Origin: a virus
DNA length: 21,687 bases
Virus record (IMG/VR): IMGVR_UViG_3300035698_008696
Coordinates: 1 to 21,687 of that record
Strand: one strand, 5' to 3'
The number at the start of each line of letters is the position of its first letter. Position 1 is the first letter of the stretch. The translations under genes and the position numbers were made by a program. Below, one piece after another: positions 21,645 through 21,687 of this stretch. The notes below the pieces were generated by a model, which made no database searches, had not been told where the DNA came from, and was given only the letters and a program-made list of their open reading frames with translations.

Positions 21645-21687
21645 GGCAATATCCTGTCCGTCTAAAAACATGCCCCATCACACCCAC

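Noticed and set aside
1-21687. tRNA genes, rRNA, CRISPR arrays or replication origin
   Set aside because: No cloverleaf, regularly spaced repeats or iteron clusters were seen on reading either strand; a tRNA-scan could confirm this.

Overview
This window is the late (structure, DNA-ejection and lysis) half of a short-tailed, podovirus-like phage or prophage. It lies almost entirely on the minus strand and is bordered at its low-coordinate end by an IS1595-family insertion sequence. The DNA is GC-rich, and the IS1595 transposase, the GH108-type endolysin and the small flanking ORFs all fit an alphaproteobacterial host. That host assignment is inference; no host housekeeping gene is visible.

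Reading down the minus strand from the right edge, the layout is as follows. (1) Head: portal/head-tail connector (20004-21644), a small Bbp19-like protein (19706-19996), a scaffold-like protein (18712-19716), a 262-bp non-coding leader, the major capsid protein (17538-18449) and a small beta-rich protein in the cement/decoration position (17070-17516). The order portal - Bbp19-like - scaffold - capsid - cement matches what I recall of Bordetella phage BPP-1. (2) A terminator-like hairpin at 17036-17063, then a 64-aa unknown. (3) Tail and ejection proteins in the order of T7 genes 11 to 17: tail tubular A (16224-16790), tail tubular B/nozzle (13987-16224), an acetyltransferase-fold protein (13541-13990), three or four internal virion or ejected proteins (13134-13541, 11068-13134, 8234-11071, 5742-8237), and a tailspike/fibre with a beta-helix-like middle (3376-5739). 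(4) Lysis: two small membrane proteins (3086-3376, 2814-3089), a GH108/PG-binding endolysin (2275-2817), a third membrane protein (1931-2278), an Rz-type inner-membrane spanin (1404-1934) and an Rz1-type lipoprotein spanin wholly embedded in it (1463-1681). (5) An intact IS1595 transposase (429-1328) and three small ORFs at the left edge.

From 13990 to 1404, and at 16224, nearly every gene joins the next by a 1-4 nt stop/start overlap (TGATG, TAATG, ATGA, GTGA), so this is one translationally coupled late operon. The terminase genes expected upstream of the portal lie beyond the right edge, and no integrase, repressor or replication gene is in view.

The points most worth following are: a ParB/DdrB-like domain inside a putative ejected virion protein; an 88-aa overprinted ORF in that same gene with a strong ribosome binding site; the absence of a recognisable virion transglycosylase; the structured, repeat-containing leader of the capsid gene; and an antisense ORF overlapping the transposase 3' end.
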